The translations under genes were made by a program, and so were the position numbers. Positions 8,754-16,940 of a DNA stretch of 64,000 nucleotides are shown here, piece after piece; position 1 is the first letter of the stretch; the number at the start of each line of letters is the position of its first letter. Source of the stretch: Larkinella terrae. GTDB taxonomy: Bacteria; Bacteroidota; Bacteroidia; Cytophagales; Spirosomataceae. The stretch is taken from NCBI RefSeq assembly GCF_009668025.1, contig NZ_WJXZ01000014.1:1707097-1771096 (forward strand), read 5' to 3'. The notes beneath the pieces were generated by a model. It did no database searches and was not told the origin of the DNA. It saw nothing but the letters and a program-made list of their open reading frames with translations.

Positions 8754-8800
8754 ATGCGAATCAAGGGTTGGAGCCGCAAAAATTGGCGCTTGATTCGCAT
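8754..8800. terminator. Bidirectional hairpin between converging genes
   Basis: A perfect 12-bp inverted repeat, ATGCGAATCAAG at 8754-8765 with CTTGATTCGCAT at 8789-8800, lies just before the 3' end of the permease gene. The T-run is weak on both sides, so the terminator role is plausible but not certain. Confidence 0.45.
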
Positions 8801-8821
8801 TTATCACCCGAAAATCGTGTC

Positions 8822-10060
8822 TTATTTCTTGAAAACCAGTGCTTTAATGGGTTGGATTTTCGTGGCTACCAGCGTGGGCAGCCACATGACCATCGCAATC
8901 AGACTGATGGTCGCGATGTTGACCAGACCGATTACGGGAAAATTCCAGGCAATCGGCACGGTATCCATGTAATAGTTTTTAGGGTCGAGCGGGATGAGTT
9001 CGAAATAATACTGAATGGCGCACAAACCGATCCCGATCACGTTGCCGATCACCAAACCTTTAATTACCATATTCAGTCCAACGTAAACAAAAACGCGCCG
9101 GATCAGGGCGTTCGGGCTTCCAAACGCTTTCAGCAGACCAATCATCGGCGTGCGCTCCATCATCAGCACCAGCAGAATGGCCACCATATTAAAACCGGCC
9201 ACGAAGAGAATCAGGGCCAGAAAAATACCGGTATTTTGATCCAGCAGCGTCATCCAGTCGAACAGCGGTTTGTACGTATCCGTGACGCGCATCGGCCGCA
9301 TGTCGGGCGAAGCCGCTTCGCGCACGTCCCGATACGCGATGTTCAGCTGACTGAAATCCTTGACAAAAATTTCGTAGCTGCCCACCGAATCCGGCCCCCA
9401 GTTATTCAATTGCTGAATGAGCCGTAAGTCGCCGATAACCATTACATTGTCGCCTTCTTCCAGTCCAGTATCGTAAATGCCTGTCACCTGAAGCTTGCGG
9501 GGGCGCAGCGTATTACCGATAAAATACATGATGACGTCTTCGCCCACGTCGAGTTGAAGCCGCTCCGAAATCCGCTTGCTGATCAGAATCTGGCAGGAAT
9601 AGTTCGGGTTGCACTGGGCGCTGTCTTTATAAAACTGCGGCAGTTTCCCGGCCACGATCGCGCTCCGAAACAGATCCCAGTCGTATTCCCGGCCAACACC
9701 TTTCAAAACCGCTCCCGCCAGTTCATCGGCGGTTTTGAGCATCCCGGCTTTGGTCGCAACGGCCTGAATATGACGAATTCCGCTGATTTTATCAGCCCCT
9801 TTATAAAGGGGCGTCTGGAGCGGCAGGGGCGTTTCTTCGTACGAATTATTGAGGGAAAATTTCGAGACGGTGATGTGCGAACCAAACACAAAAACCTTCT
9901 GCTGGATGCCCTGTTTATAGCCGAACAAAACCGCAAAAGCCACAATGATACTGGCCAGACCAATGGCAATACTTGCAATACCAACTTTGGTAACGGTCGC
10001 CGAGAAGCTCGATGTGGGGGTGTGGCGGATGCGCCGGGCAATAAAAAACGGGACGTTCAA
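8822..10060 (-). CDS. ABC transporter permease, LolC/LolE-MacB type
   Basis: A 412-residue membrane protein. One transmembrane helix lies near the N-terminus (VGIASIAIGLASIIVAFAVL), followed by a large periplasmic domain (about residues 50-270) and three C-terminal helices (e.g. FLALILFVAGFNMVAILLVL). This is the FtsX-like layout of LolC/LolE and MacB permeases. LolCDE releases lipoproteins from the inner membrane for transfer to the outer membrane; the Bacteroidota homologues are usually annotated as lipoprotein-releasing permeases. The N-terminus MNVPFFIARRI and the conserved ERTPMIGLLKAFG segment before the final helices fit the family. No ATPase gene is beside it, so the ATPase is presumably encoded elsewhere. 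The exact substrate is inference. Confidence 0.85.
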   Translation of the reverse strand: MNVPFFIARRIRHTPTSSFSATVTKVGIASIAIGLASIIVAFAVLFGYKQGIQQKVFVFGSHITVSKFSLNNSYEETPLPLQTPLYKGADKISGIRHIQAVATKAGMLKTADELAGAVLKGVGREYDWDLFRSAIVAGKLPQFYKDSAQCNPNYSCQILISKRISERLQLDVGEDVIMYFIGNTLRPRKLQVTGIYDTGLEEGDNVMVIGDLRLIQQLNNWGPDSVGSYEIFVKDFSQLNIAYRDVREAASPDMRPMRVTDTYKPLFDWMTLLDQNTGIFLALILFVAGFNMVAILLVLMMERTPMIGLLKAFGSPNALIRRVFVYVGLNMVIKGLVIGNVIGIGLCAIQYYFELIPLDPKNYYMDTVPIAWNFPVIGLVNIATISLIAMVMWLPTLVATKIQPIKALVFKK

Positions 10061-10186
10061 GCGAAAAGGATTTAGTGGTCGGTTGGTTGTGTCAACGAAC
10101 GGTTTTAAATTACTTAATTGAAAAACGAATTACCGGAGACTGTTGTGCGAAAAATGCCACATAAAAGTAACAGATTTGCAGGAGAT

Positions 10187-11428
10187 ATGATCAGACGCCC
10201 GATGACTTCATTCGTAAAATTGCTCTTTGTTGCCAGTTTTCTGGGGCTGGCCGGAAGTTCGGTCTGCTGTTCGGCCCAAACCAACCGGAAACCGGTCTCC
10301 GAACTACCTTCGGAAACCGTGCGGACCGGCGCCGAACAAATGAACCTCTATTTGCCGTCGCTGCTCGGAAAACGGGTGGGCATGATTGTCAATCATACGT
10401 CGGTTATTGGTAAAACCCATCTGGTCGACAGTTTGTTGGCGCGGGGCGTTACGATCAAAACCATTTTTGCGCCCGAACACGGTTTTCGGGGACAGGCCAC
10501 CGACGGCGAAACGGTCAGCAACGGGCGCGATCCGCGGAGCGGGGTGTCGATCATCTCGCTGTATGGCGCCAACCGCAAGCCGACAACGGCTCAGCTCGAT
10601 TCGCTGGACGTGATCGTTTTCGACATTCAGGACGTGGGAACCCGGTTTTATACCTACATCAGCACGATGCATTTCGCGATGGAAGCCTGTGCCGAAAACA
10701 AGAAACCGTTTATCGTGCTGGACCGCCCGAATCCCAACGGCAAATACGTGGATGGCCCGGTTTTAAACCCAGATTTTAAGTCGTTTGTGGGCATGCATCC
10801 AATTCCGATTCTCCACGGCTTGACGGTGGGCGAGCTGGCGCGGATGATCAACGGTGAGAAGTGGCTCAAAAAACCAGATACGGCCAGCGCGGACCTGCGT
10901 TGCCCGCTGACGGTGGTTCCGATAAAAAATTACACCCACCAGGTTGCTTATACGCTGCCGGTTGCCCCATCGCCGAACCTGCCGAACCAGCAGGCGATTT
11001 TGCTGTATCCGACCCTTTGTCTGTTTGAAGGAACGATTGTCAGCGTTGGGCGGGGAACCGACAAGCAGTTTCAGGTGATCGGCGGACCGGGTAATCCGAA
11101 GTTTGGGCCGTACCAGTTTACGCCGGTCGATAAACCGGGCGCGGTCAATCCACCCCAGGAGGGCAAGCTCTGTTACGGGATGGATCTGTCGGGCGTGGAT
11201 GCTACTCAACTGGGTTTTTCCCTCAACTACCTGATCGATTTTTACAAAAAAGCCGTCGACAAAGACCACTTTTTTCTTGCTACCAACTACATATACCGAC
11301 TCTACGGCAACGATCAACTCCCCAAACAGCTCAAACTGGGACTGACCGAAGCTGCCATCCGAAAAACCTGGGAACCTGGGTTAAGTCAGTACAAGGAAAT
11401 GCGCAAAAAATACCTGCTTTATCCGTAA
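10187..11428 (+). CDS. Exo-beta-N-acetylmuramidase NamZ-type (DUF1343)
   Basis: A 413-residue exported protein. After a signal peptide (FVKLLFVASFLGLAGSSVCC) comes the DUF1343 core: LLGKRVGMIVNHTS, IFAPEHGFRG, VIVFDIQDVGTRFYTYIST, LDRPNPNG and MHPIPILHGLTVGEL. In family members that have been studied (NamZ, GH171) this fold removes terminal N-acetylmuramic acid from peptidoglycan fragments, a cell-wall recycling role. I chose the ATG at 10187 because it gives a compact signal peptide; the frame is open from a TTG at 10118, and an ATG at 10154 is also possible. It diverges from the permease gene at 10060. No other wall-recycling gene lies beside it here. Confidence 0.88.
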   Translation: MIRRPMTSFVKLLFVASFLGLAGSSVCCSAQTNRKPVSELPSETVRTGAEQMNLYLPSLLGKRVGMIVNHTSVIGKTHLVDSLLARGVTIKTIFAPEHGFRGQATDGETVSNGRDPRSGVSIISLYGANRKPTTAQLDSLDVIVFDIQDVGTRFYTYISTMHFAMEACAENKKPFIVLDRPNPNGKYVDGPVLNPDFKSFVGMHPIPILHGLTVGELARMINGEKWLKKPDTASADLRCPLTVVPIKNYTHQVAYTLPVAPSPNLPNQQAILLYPTLCLFEGTIVSVGRGTDKQFQVIGGPGNPKFGPYQFTPVDKPGAVNPPQEGKLCYGMDLSGVDATQLGFSLNYLIDFYKKAVDKDHFFLATNYIYRLYGNDQLPKQLKLGLTEAAIRKTWEPGLSQYKEMRKKYLLYP

Positions 11429-12022
11429 AACTGCTGGCTTGATCAATGATAAAATAATAGCAACATCTTTTTAGTTTTGCTATTACGGATTGGAACAATG
11501 GAATTATAAGCTGAGACATATTGAAATGAAAAATCTGCGGATAATACTTTCAAAACCGGAGTTATAACGTTTTTTATCGCAGAAAGCGGTTCAATGAAAG
11601 TACTCGGCTGAAATAGTCTGCCGAGCCTTCTTTCCTGTTGGATTTTGGAAATAATCGGAGTTTATAAGGTGGGTAAAAAGGATAATAAAAACCGATTTTG
11701 ATTCCGGTAATAGCTGTCTTAAGGAAGTTTACTATTGGCGTTTAATCCTGCACGTTAGGAAGTCTGAGGTTTTGGGGAATCCGGACAAAAGAATTATGTA
11801 ATTCATTAAATCTCAGGATATGGTTTATATTCCCTGAACATTTTCTAAAGAGTTGAGTTAATACCTGTAGTTAGTTTAGCTGTTCCCGGGACTACTCTCC
11901 TTCACTTCTCTGAAATGGTGGTCAGCACTCTGTAAACCGCCATTCCAAGATTTTTTTTCTTCTGCATTCTTCTATTTTCTATAAAGTTAGTTCGTTATAT
12001 CTTTTACCAAATTCGCAGCACC
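11429..12022. other. AT-rich intergenic stretch
   Basis: About 590 bases with no open frame of note and no clear repeat. I see no RNA gene or terminator that I can support. The last 60 bases are T- and A-rich and probably hold the promoter of the gene at 12023. Confidence 0.5.
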
Positions 12023-12409
12023 ATGACTATCACATTTGAACCCGTCCAGTTGCCCTTTAAAGTCGGTGATACCATTTTTGTCAACGAAAAGCATGATCAG
12101 CGCTTGGATAACAAAGTAGGGGAGTCGGTTCCCTTTTTTGAAGGAGAAATCGAGCGGATCTTTTTTGATGGACGACTGGAAGAAATGAGTGTTGTTATTG
12201 AGCCTGTTGATGTATTTGAAATGAAAGTGTCAACGGCAGTCTATGTTGTAAAACCAACGGGTCAATATAGTGATTTGATGCGTCTTCCTGTCAAAATTAC
12301 GATACCTGTTAAAGAACCAAAATTGTTTGCTTCTGAAGAAGAGCTTAGGAATTACCTGCATGATCGCGATCAGATTCAACAGAATATTATGCCGAACCAT
12401 CCGGAATAA
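12023..12409 (+). CDS. Hypothetical acidic protein, 128 residues
   Basis: A small soluble protein with no signal peptide and mostly beta-type sequence (FKVGDTIFVNEKHDQRL, SVVIEPVDVFEMKV, VYVVKPTGQYSD), ending in a charged helix (SEEELRNYLHDRDQIQQ). I do not recognise the family. It converges on a single-domain response regulator with only 12 bp between the stop codons, which need not mean a functional link. Base composition is more AT-rich than the surrounding housekeeping genes. Confidence 0.7.
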   Translation: MTITFEPVQLPFKVGDTIFVNEKHDQRLDNKVGESVPFFEGEIERIFFDGRLEEMSVVIEPVDVFEMKVSTAVYVVKPTGQYSDLMRLPVKITIPVKEPKLFASEEELRNYLHDRDQIQQNIMPNHPE

Positions 12410-12421
12410 GGCTTACAAAAG

Positions 12422-12832
12422 TTATTCGATTAAATTAGTATCGAGCCAGTACTTCCCAAGTTGTGCCACGAGTTCCATTTGAGCGGTAAATTCGATTGGT
12501 TTCCGAATAAAAGAATTAGCACCAGCCCGATAGAGATTCCGTATCTCTGAGGAGTCAGCTTCACTGCTCATCATGACAACCGGAATGTGTCGATAGGCCG
12601 CACTTTGTTTTAACTGAAGTATGGTTTGGTAACCATCGAGAACGGGCATATGACAATCCATCAAAATCAGAACAGGGAGCGCGTCTGATTGATTCAATCC
12701 ATCCAGAAGGGCTTGACCATTTTCAAACAAACGTGTGGTTGAGCGAGGGACTGCCATCGAAAATAATTGCTTCAGTATAAATCGAAAATCAGCATGGTCA
12801 TCCACTATATAGATGGATCGTTCTACTATCAT
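12422..12832 (-). CDS. Single-domain response regulator (CheY-like)
   Basis: A 136-residue stand-alone receiver domain. It has the acidic pair in YIVDDHADF, the phospho-acceptor Asp in LILMDCHMPVLDGY (about residue 59), the conserved Ser-Ser in VVMMSSEAD and the Lys in FIRKPIEF. There is no output domain, so it must act by protein contact or as a phosphorelay step. I chose the ATG at 12832; the frame extends to a GTG at 12847. No kinase gene is nearby, so its partner is unknown. Confidence 0.88.
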   Translation of the reverse strand: MIVERSIYIVDDHADFRFILKQLFSMAVPRSTTRLFENGQALLDGLNQSDALPVLILMDCHMPVLDGYQTILQLKQSAAYRHIPVVMMSSEADSSEIRNLYRAGANSFIRKPIEFTAQMELVAQLGKYWLDTNLIE

Positions 12833-12847
12833 AAATACGCTAATCAC

Positions 12848-13351
12848 TAACTGGACTGAATATCTAGTACTACTCTAGAAGAAACTGTTGAATAGTATTG
12901 TTTTGAAAAACCAGTGAAATCAAGTTATTTAGACTTACTCTAAAAAATAAATTTAATTCTAACTTTTTGGTTTGTATCAGTGAAGAGTTTTTCCTGAAAA
13001 TCATTCTGTTTGGGCCGAATTACGATCTAGATTAATCAGAATGGAAATAATCTAAGCTTATAATAAAAAAAGCAGCGGCTAGGAAACCCGGCCAGATTGC
13101 CCATTCTGAAATGTGGAAATCAGCTGGCCTCTGATTTGTTCCTTCATTCTCCATTCCGCTGATGTGAACGTATTTCATCGGAGATTCTGGCTTGCAGTAT
13201 CCCAAATTATTTTCAGTGTTCCAGCTTCACCGCCCAATCGACAAGCAAAGTTCTGAAGTATTCCTGGCTAAGCAGAAGGAAATGGCGAGCTTCAGACATG
13301 AAACCGATGGAAGAAAAACAAACTTGCCCCAAGTATCCCCTCAAAACAAAT
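12848..13351. other. Intergenic stretch before tRNA terminator
   Basis: About 500 bases, AT-rich in its left half, with no gene that I can support and no clear repeat. It probably contains the promoter of the response regulator gene. Confidence 0.5.
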
Positions 13352-13382
13352 AAACCCCTCAACCTGACAGACTAAGGGGTTT
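13352..13382 (-). terminator. Terminator downstream of tRNA-Arg
   Basis: AAACCCCT at 13352-13359 pairs with AGGGGTTT at 13375-13382. On the minus strand the hairpin lies just after the tRNA 3' end and is followed by TATTTG, as expected for an intrinsic terminator. Confidence 0.6.
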
Positions 13383-13385
13383 GTG

Positions 13386-13457
13386 TGGTCCCACCGGGAA
13401 TCGAACCCAGATCTAAAGTTTAGGAAACTTCTATTCTATCCGTTGAACTATGAGACC
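13386..13457 (-). tRNA. tRNA-Arg (anticodon CCT)
   Basis: The minus strand folds as a cloverleaf. The acceptor stem GGTCTCA pairs with TGGGACC (one G-U), the D stem is GTTC with GAAT, the anticodon stem-loop is GAAGT-TTCCTAA-ACTTT, and the T arm is CTGGG-TTCGAAT-CCCGG. Positions 34-36 read CCT, which decodes AGG arginine codons. The discriminator base is A and the 3' CCA is not encoded. Confidence 0.93.
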
Positions 13458-13462
13458 AAATA

Positions 13463-13495
13463 AAACCTGTCAGGTCTCCGAGACCTGGCAGGTTT
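13463..13495 (-). terminator. hflX 3' hairpin, CCTGTCAGGTCTC repeat type
   Basis: AAACCTGTCAGGTCTC pairs with GAGACCTGGCAGGTTT across a 1-nt loop with one G-U pair. It lies between the hflX stop codon and the tRNA gene, so it probably ends the hflX transcript. The arm itself is composed of a shorter palindrome (CCTGTCAGG), which looks like a dispersed intergenic repeat. Confidence 0.55.
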
Positions 13496-13535
13496 GTAAA
13501 TACGGTATTTACCCGCAAAAATGCTTAGAAATCTG

Positions 13536-14804
13536 CTATTTACCAAAATTACCGGTATCGTCGGTCTGCTCGGCCCAGTCGCCCAGCGGTACGTCCAGCC
13601 AGTTGGGATAGATGGCGTAATGCTTCTCTTTCACCATCGTATACAGCAGGTTACGCAACTCGTCGAGGTTCTCGCGCGTCTCGGCGGAAATGAAAACTAC
13701 GTGCTCGGCTTTCTGCGTCAGATACGTTTTTTTTAGGTAATCCAGCGCGGTTTGCTTCCGGATTGCTACCGGCAGGTCGTCGTCGAAATCGTCTTCCGGA
13801 TGCATCCACTCGTCGCGGGGTTCAAACTGGTCTATCTTGTTGAAAACCAAGACTGTAGGCTTTTCGCCTGCCGGTCCGCCGACGCCGATTTCCGATAGAA
13901 TATCGTTGACAATCCCGATGTGTTCCTCAACCGACGGATGGGAAACATCGACCACGTGCAGCAGAATATCCGCGTCGCGCACCTCATCCAATGTCGATTT
14001 AAAGGCTTCGATCAGCGTCGTAGGTAATTTGCGGATAAAACCGACGGTATCCGTCAGCAGAAAGGGAATATTACCCAGAACCACTTTGCGAACCGTTGAG
14101 TCAACCGTCGCGAACAGCTTGTTTTCGGCAAACACATCCGCCTTGGCCAGCGTCCGCATCAGCGTCGATTTGCCCACGTTGGTGTAGCCCACCAGCGCCA
14201 CCCGCACCAGCCGGTCGCGTTCTTTCCGGCGCGTAGCACTCTGTTTATCAATCTTTTCCAGCTTTTCTTTCAGGAACGCGATCCGATCCTGCACAATCCG
14301 GCGGTCAGTTTCAAGCTCCTTTTCCCCCGGACCCCGCGTTCCCACCCCGGCCTTCATCCGGCTTAAGTGGGTCCACATCCGGGTCAATCGCGGATACATA
14401 TACTGGTACTGCGCCAGTTCGACCTGCAACTTGGCCTGGGCGGTTTGCGCCCGCATCGAGAAAATATTCAGAATCAGCAGGCTGCGATCCAGCACCTTGA
14501 TTTCGGGGAGACTGGCTTCCAGATTTCGGACCTGCGAGGGAGTCAGATCGTCGTCGAAAATAACCGTATCGACCGGATTGTCGATCAGGAACGTGCGGAT
14601 TTCTTCTAACTTTCCTTTACCAACGTACGTCCGGGTGTCGGGCCGGTCGAGTTTCTGTACAAACGATTTTACCGTAATAACGCCCGAAGTTTCGGCCAGA
14701 AACGCCAGTTCTTCCAGGTATTCCTGCGTTTTTTCGGCCGACTGCTTCTGCGTCACCAAAGCCACCAGGACCGCGGTTTCGGGCTGTTTGTGTGTTTCAA
14801 TCAT
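13536..14804 (-). CDS. hflX: GTPase HflX
   Basis: A 422-residue P-loop GTPase of the Obg-HflX group. The N-terminal HflX domain includes TYVGKGKLEEIR and VIFDDDLTPSQVRNLE, followed by the glycine-rich ribosome-contact segment (GVGTRGPGEKELETDRR) and a helical linker. The G domain has the P-loop VGYTNVGKSTL, the switch II region DTVGFIRKLPTTL and NKID. HflX binds the 50S subunit and rescues or splits stalled ribosomes under stress. I chose the ATG at 14804 (MIETHKQPETAVLV); the frame extends 29 codons upstream, but those residues are not conserved in type. It is transcribed alone, with its own 3' hairpin. Confidence 0.95.
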   Translation of the reverse strand: MIETHKQPETAVLVALVTQKQSAEKTQEYLEELAFLAETSGVITVKSFVQKLDRPDTRTYVGKGKLEEIRTFLIDNPVDTVIFDDDLTPSQVRNLEASLPEIKVLDRSLLILNIFSMRAQTAQAKLQVELAQYQYMYPRLTRMWTHLSRMKAGVGTRGPGEKELETDRRIVQDRIAFLKEKLEKIDKQSATRRKERDRLVRVALVGYTNVGKSTLMRTLAKADVFAENKLFATVDSTVRKVVLGNIPFLLTDTVGFIRKLPTTLIEAFKSTLDEVRDADILLHVVDVSHPSVEEHIGIVNDILSEIGVGGPAGEKPTVLVFNKIDQFEPRDEWMHPEDDFDDDLPVAIRKQTALDYLKKTYLTQKAEHVVFISAETRENLDELRNLLYTMVKEKHYAIYPNWLDVPLGDWAEQTDDTGNFGK

Positions 14805-15251
14805 ATGGAATGGAGTTACAAAGGTAGTGAACACGCGAATGGCGGTTTTGGTGCCGAAAAACACGCAAAAACCCGCCCGTAGCGGTTTCAATCACCTCAA
14901 TTTACAAATGAGAATAAGGAATACAACCGTCGAATGCAAATACGGTTTTTAGCGGAAGCGGAAGGGGCCGAAATCGGCAAATACTTTCATGGGCGTACTA
15001 CTTTAAGCGGTGCAAAATTAACAAAATTTTCTCAAAAAAATAATACCGTTTGCTCAATCCTGCTTTTTCAGGAAAAAACTTTCCGTACATTTGCCGTCTC
15101 AAAGCTAAAAGCCGATGACCACTTTCACCCGCTAAGGGTCCCTTCCGCTGTTTATTCAACCGTCTCATCAGATCGATCGACGGGCTGAACTCCTTTATTC
15201 AAGCTGTTTTTCTATTCGGCGATTCTGTCGCCTGTTACTTCTTTTTCATCC
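14805..15251. other. Control region between hflX and the MATE gene
   Basis: About 450 bases between divergent genes. It holds a likely promoter for the MATE gene at 15086-15093 and a leader of about 150 nt with no obvious riboswitch fold that I can recognise. Confidence 0.5.
15086..15093 (+). promoter_or_regulatory. Candidate -7 box of the MATE gene
   Basis: TACATTTG matches TAnnTTTG exactly. Upstream lies AATCCTGCTTTTT and then AAACTTTCC, an arrangement that recurs before the pyruvate carboxylase gene (AATCCTGCTTTTTT at 16858, TAAACTTG at 16884). Confidence 0.45.
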
Positions 15252-16637
15252 ATGACGAAATTTATTCGCCTGTTAATGGCCGCATTGCGCGGTACAGAAA
15301 GCAATTATACATCCGGTAGCATCAACCGGGCCATTTTTATGCTGTCGGTTCCGATGGTGCTGGAGATGGTAATGGAATCGCTTTTTGCGGTTGTCGATGT
15401 CTTTTTTGTGGCCAAAATCAGCACCGAAGCCGTTGCGACGGTCGGGCTGACCGAGTCGGTTTTAACGATTGTCTATTCCATTGCGATTGGGCTGAGCACG
15501 GCGGCCACGGCGCTGGTTTCGCGCCGGGTGGGAGAAGGAAACGCCCGCGAAGCCGGAAAATCCGTGGCACAGGTCATCCTGGTTTCCATCGCCGTCGCCC
15601 TGCTGATCGGTATTCCGGGGGCGGTTTTTGCCGAAGATATTCTGCGGTTAATGGGCGGTAACGAACAGCTCATCAGCCGGGGCTCCGGTTTTACCCGCCT
15701 GATTTTCGCCAGTTCACCGGCCATCATTTTGCTGTATACGTTGAGCGGTTGTTTGCGGGGTGCCGGCGAAGCCTCCACGGCGATGCGCTCGCTCTGGATT
15801 GCCAACGGTCTGAACATTCTGCTGTGCCCGGTTTTTATCTTCGGCTGGGGCCCGGTACCCGAAATGGGCGTCATCGGATCAGCGATTGCCACAACCATTG
15901 GACGTTCGGCGGGAGCCATTTATCAACTGTACAGCCTGATGCGCAACGGCCGGGATGTGCAGGTTCAGGGTGCTGATTTCCAGCCGGATACCGGCATCAT
16001 TCGGAATCTGCTCAGCATTGCCGCCGGTGGAACGGCTCAGTTTCTGGTGGGTTCGGCCAGTTGGGTGTTTCTGACGCGTATTTTGTCAACGTTTGGTAGC
16101 GATGTCGTGGCGGGGTATACGATCGCGATCCGGATCATGATTTTCACGATCATGCCGTCCTGGGGTATGGCCAACGCGGCCGCTACGCTGGTGGGCCAGA
16201 ATCTGGGGGCGGAAAAACCGGATCGGGCCGAAACCTCGGCCTGGCGGGCGGCTTTCTGCAACATGCTGTTTCTATTGGGCGTTGGTATTTTATTTTACAG
16301 TGCCGCGGCTGAGATTGTCGGCATTTTCAACCGGGAACCCACTGTGGTGGCAATCGCCGTGAAATGTCTCAAAATCTTTTGTTTAGGCTACGTCTTTTTC
16401 GCTTACGGCATGGTGATCAGTCAGGCGCTCAATGGGGCAGGGGATACCCGAACGCCCACGCTGATCAATATTGTGTGTTTCTGGCTGATCGAAATACCGC
16501 TGGCGTATCTGCTGGCCAATACGCTCGGCTGGGGCGCGGAAGGCGTGTTCTGGTCGGTCGCTTTCAGCGAATCCCTGCTGGCGGTGATTGCAGTTCTGGT
16601 ATTCAGGAGAGGGCGCTGGAAGCTGGTGCAGGTGTAA
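15252..16637 (+). CDS. MATE family efflux transporter
   Basis: A 461-residue membrane protein with about twelve hydrophobic segments in two related halves, each starting with the MATE signature region (MLSVPMVLEMVMESLFAVVD in the first half, LLSIAAGGTAQFLVGSASW in the second). MATE proteins export cationic drugs or metabolites in exchange for Na+ or H+. The sequence DVFFVAKISTEAVATVGLTE and the repeated LNGAGDTRTPT are typical. The length is normal for the family. It stands alone, with a promoter box upstream and a strong terminator directly after it. The substrate cannot be read from the sequence. Confidence 0.92.
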   Translation: MTKFIRLLMAALRGTESNYTSGSINRAIFMLSVPMVLEMVMESLFAVVDVFFVAKISTEAVATVGLTESVLTIVYSIAIGLSTAATALVSRRVGEGNAREAGKSVAQVILVSIAVALLIGIPGAVFAEDILRLMGGNEQLISRGSGFTRLIFASSPAIILLYTLSGCLRGAGEASTAMRSLWIANGLNILLCPVFIFGWGPVPEMGVIGSAIATTIGRSAGAIYQLYSLMRNGRDVQVQGADFQPDTGIIRNLLSIAAGGTAQFLVGSASWVFLTRILSTFGSDVVAGYTIAIRIMIFTIMPSWGMANAAATLVGQNLGAEKPDRAETSAWRAAFCNMLFLLGVGILFYSAAAEIVGIFNREPTVVAIAVKCLKIFCLGYVFFAYGMVISQALNGAGDTRTPTLINIVCFWLIEIPLAYLLANTLGWGAEGVFWSVAFSESLLAVIAVLVFRRGRWKLVQV

Positions 16638-16638
16638 A

Positions 16639-16680
16639 ATTTCGGTCAGCGGTTTTTCAGAAAAAACCGCTGACCGAAAT
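16639..16680 (+). terminator. Intrinsic terminator of the MATE gene
   Basis: A long near-perfect hairpin (ATTTCGGTCAGCGGTTTTT with its complement, 3-4 nt loop) begins two bases after the stop codon. The stem includes the T- and A-tracts, so it can work in either direction. Confidence 0.75.
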
Positions 16681-16883
16681 AAGGTTACTTTAGGATGAAG
16701 CAGAATATCGATTTGTGTTCTACAACCATTTTGTCTCTGCAGTACGTGTCATCATTCGCAGGTAAACGTACTACTCAGCTTTTAAGGGAATAGGAACAAA
16801 AACAAGAAATGTGCAATATTTCACGAAAAACCAGTCTTTTCCAATGAACATTCGGTAAATCCTGCTTTTTTCAAACTTTTCCC

Positions 16884-16891
16884 TAAACTTG
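16884..16891 (+). promoter_or_regulatory. Candidate -7 box of pyc
   Basis: TAAACTTG differs from TAnnTTTG at one base and lies 49 nt before the start codon. It shares its upstream context with the MATE promoter. Confidence 0.35.
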
Positions 16892-16940
16892 CTGTATTGT
16901 TCACCAATTTCAAAAACCCATCCTGCATTTTTTGGGACTT

